A DNA stretch of 64,000 nt from Hymenobacter busanensis (GTDB taxonomy: Bacteria > Bacteroidota > Bacteroidia > Cytophagales > Hymenobacteraceae): contig NZ_VTWU01000004.1 of the NCBI RefSeq assembly GCF_008727865.1, positions 516,107 to 580,106 on the forward strand, written 5' to 3'. Positions 62,863 to 64,000 of the stretch are shown here, one piece after another. Under the pieces are notes generated by a model that did not search any database, was not told the DNA's origin, and saw nothing but the letters and a program-made list of their open reading frames with translations. A program made the position numbers and the translations under genes. The first letter of the stretch is position 1; each line of letters begins with the position of its first letter.

Positions 62863-63765
62863 ATGCAACAGCCTGCTGACCCTGCGCGCCGCGGCCCCGC
62901 GTCGCATCTCCGGCGGCTGCTCGGCGCGCTGGCCGCGCAGTCGGAGCTGCTGACCGAGGCCCATTTCGCCGCCCGCGCCGACTGCCTCGATCAGCTGGAA
63001 CTGCTGCTGCTGCCCGAGGCGGAAGCCGGTGCCGGTTCGGCGCCGCTCAGCAACCTGCGCCGCCGGGGCCGGGCGTGGCAAGCCCGGCTTGAGGCCGTGA
63101 ATCAGCAGTTTTTTCAACGCCTGCAAGCCGAAATTCGGGCCGGCCAACACTCGCCGCCCCGTATGCGCCAGCTGCTTACGACCCACGCCGGCCGGCCCAC
63201 CTCCACCGTCGCCACCCGCTACGACCACCTCGACGCGCTGACCGACGGGCTGTTTCCCGAGCCCGGCGCGCTGCCGGAGCCGGAAAGCCGCGACCCGGAA
63301 ATGGTGTACTACCAGAAAACGCCCGCCCGCATCATCCTGGAGCTGGCCGCCCGCCTCGCACCCTCCGATGTGCTCTACGACCTGGGCAGCGGCTTGGGCC
63401 AGGTGCCGCTGCTGGTGCACCTGCTGAGCGGCGCAACCACCCGCGGCATCGAAATCGAGCCCGCCTACTGCCGCTACGCCCAGGCCTGCGCCGCCGCCCT
63501 GAACCTGCCGCAAGTGCAGTTCCGCTGCGCCGACGCCCGCACGGCCGATTTCGCCGACGCTACGGCATTCTACCTGTTCACGCCCTTCACCGGCAGCATC
63601 ATGCAGCAAGTGCTGGCGCGGCTGCGGGAACTGGCGCAGATGCGGCCGCTGCGGCTGTTTTCCTACGGCCCGAGCACCGGGGCGCTGAATGAGCAACCGT
63701 GGCTGCTGCGGGTGGGAGAGGAGGGGCATCTGTACCAACTGGCGGAGTTTCGGAGCGAGGTGTAG
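62863..63765 (+). CDS. SAM-dependent methyltransferase with helical N-terminal domain
   Basis: A 300-residue protein. The first 130 residues are helical and basic. The methyltransferase fold follows: VLYDLGSGLGQVPLLVHLL (motif I, about 182-200), TRGIEIEPAYCRYAQ (acidic ribose-binding loop) and VQFRCADARTADFADAT. It is close to class I families acting on small molecules or proteins; the substrate is unknown. The ATG at 62863 is preferred over the TTG at 62827, which lies in the promoter. Its TAG stop (63763-63765) lies within palindrome f. Confidence 0.85.
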   Translation: MQQPADPARRGPASHLRRLLGALAAQSELLTEAHFAARADCLDQLELLLLPEAEAGAGSAPLSNLRRRGRAWQARLEAVNQQFFQRLQAEIRAGQHSPPRMRQLLTTHAGRPTSTVATRYDHLDALTDGLFPEPGALPEPESRDPEMVYYQKTPARIILELAARLAPSDVLYDLGSGLGQVPLLVHLLSGATTRGIEIEPAYCRYAQACAAALNLPQVQFRCADARTADFADATAFYLFTPFTGSIMQQVLARLRELAQMRPLRLFSYGPSTGALNEQPWLLRVGEEGHLYQLAEFRSEV

Positions 63766-63860
63766 AGACGCATAATTGCGTCTCAATAGTTGCTGAGGTT
63801 GTTTGTTTAGATTGCGCAATACCGGTCGTTCAACGACGAGACGCAACTATGCGTCTCTAC
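63762..63860. repeat. Long intergenic palindrome (copy f, GTAGAGACGCA type)
   Basis: GTAGAGACGCATAATTGCGTCTC starts at 63762 and pairs with 63838-63860 with one mismatch. The centre holds TCGTTCAACGA at 63826-63836, itself an inverted repeat. The first bases supply the stop codon of the methyltransferase gene. Bases 63861-64000 after it show no gene. Confidence 0.92.
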
Positions 63861-64000
63861 ATCGTTCATGCAGCCGCCGTTGCTCGGGCCGATGGGGGCT
63901 ACGGTAGCTGATTATGCAGGTCCTTGTATCGGAGAAACCATTTACCCTTAGAGCGTGTTGGGGAATAATCCTCAGCTTATGTCCTTTAGGTAATTGCGGA

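Noticed and set aside
63935..64000. Sequence resembling the end of an insertion sequence (AGAGCGTGTTGGGGAA)
   Set aside because: Only about 60 bases are visible, with no partner repeat or transposase; the likeness is from memory alone.

Overview
The window reads as chromosomal DNA of a high-GC member of the Bacteroidota, most like Hymenobacter or a close relative in the Cytophagales. The signs are a protein with a C-terminal type IX secretion (T9SS) sorting domain, a TonB-dependent receptor paired with a DUF4249 lipoprotein, a LytS/LytTR-type two-component pair, a MarR-YceI pair, MBL, S9 and M61 enzymes with Sec signals, and promoters of the Bacteroidota form (TTG, a spacer of about 20 bases, then TAnnTTTG). 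The genus is an inference from gene content and base composition.

Layout. 1-8 kb: the end of a sodium:solute symporter, pirin, an MBL hydrolase with an MFS transporter, a secreted erythromycin-esterase-like protein, and a histidine kinase/LytTR regulator pair. 8-20 kb: an M61 peptidase, a methyltransferase, two PAP2 phosphatases on either side of tRNA-Leu(CAG), a GAF protein, two lipoproteins, a T9SS cargo and a dicarboxylate/glutamate symporter. 20-36 kb: dipeptide epimerase, MarR-YceI, an S9 peptidase, clpS, recR, aspA, a fused glycosyltransferase, an AT-rich orphan gene, an aminotransferase, a DinB protein, a heptose kinase, hemE and a MarC protein. 36-50 kb: purE, a membrane endonuclease/exonuclease-fold protein, a flavin monooxygenase, a tandem pair of secreted paralogues (one frameshifted), dnaK, a REP-associated tyrosine transposase (RAYT), and a minus-strand group running from a VWA-like membrane protein to an alpha/beta hydrolase. 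50-64 kb: a YiiX-like hydrolase, fabG, the TonB receptor/DUF4249 pair, purine nucleoside phosphorylase, sppA, rarA, an EamA transporter, a cupin, a lactonase, a DUF4440 lipoprotein and a methyltransferase. Most genes are housekeeping. I see no prophage, CRISPR array or complete insertion sequence.

The unusual layer is in the gaps between genes. A RAYT gene (43387-43956) is bracketed by two inverted copies of a REP-like hairpin, and two more copies lie 15 kb and 8 kb away; all four carry the same eight-base flank. Six longer intergenic palindromes (about 90-110 bases) have unrelated outer arms, yet all hold a TCGTT core in the central part, and the RAYT hairpin flank holds the same five bases. 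A further nested cluster of palindromes fills the gap at 7.9-8.2 kb. The RAYT/REP relationship is known from other bacteria. What may be undescribed here is this hairpin family and its possible link to the longer palindromes.
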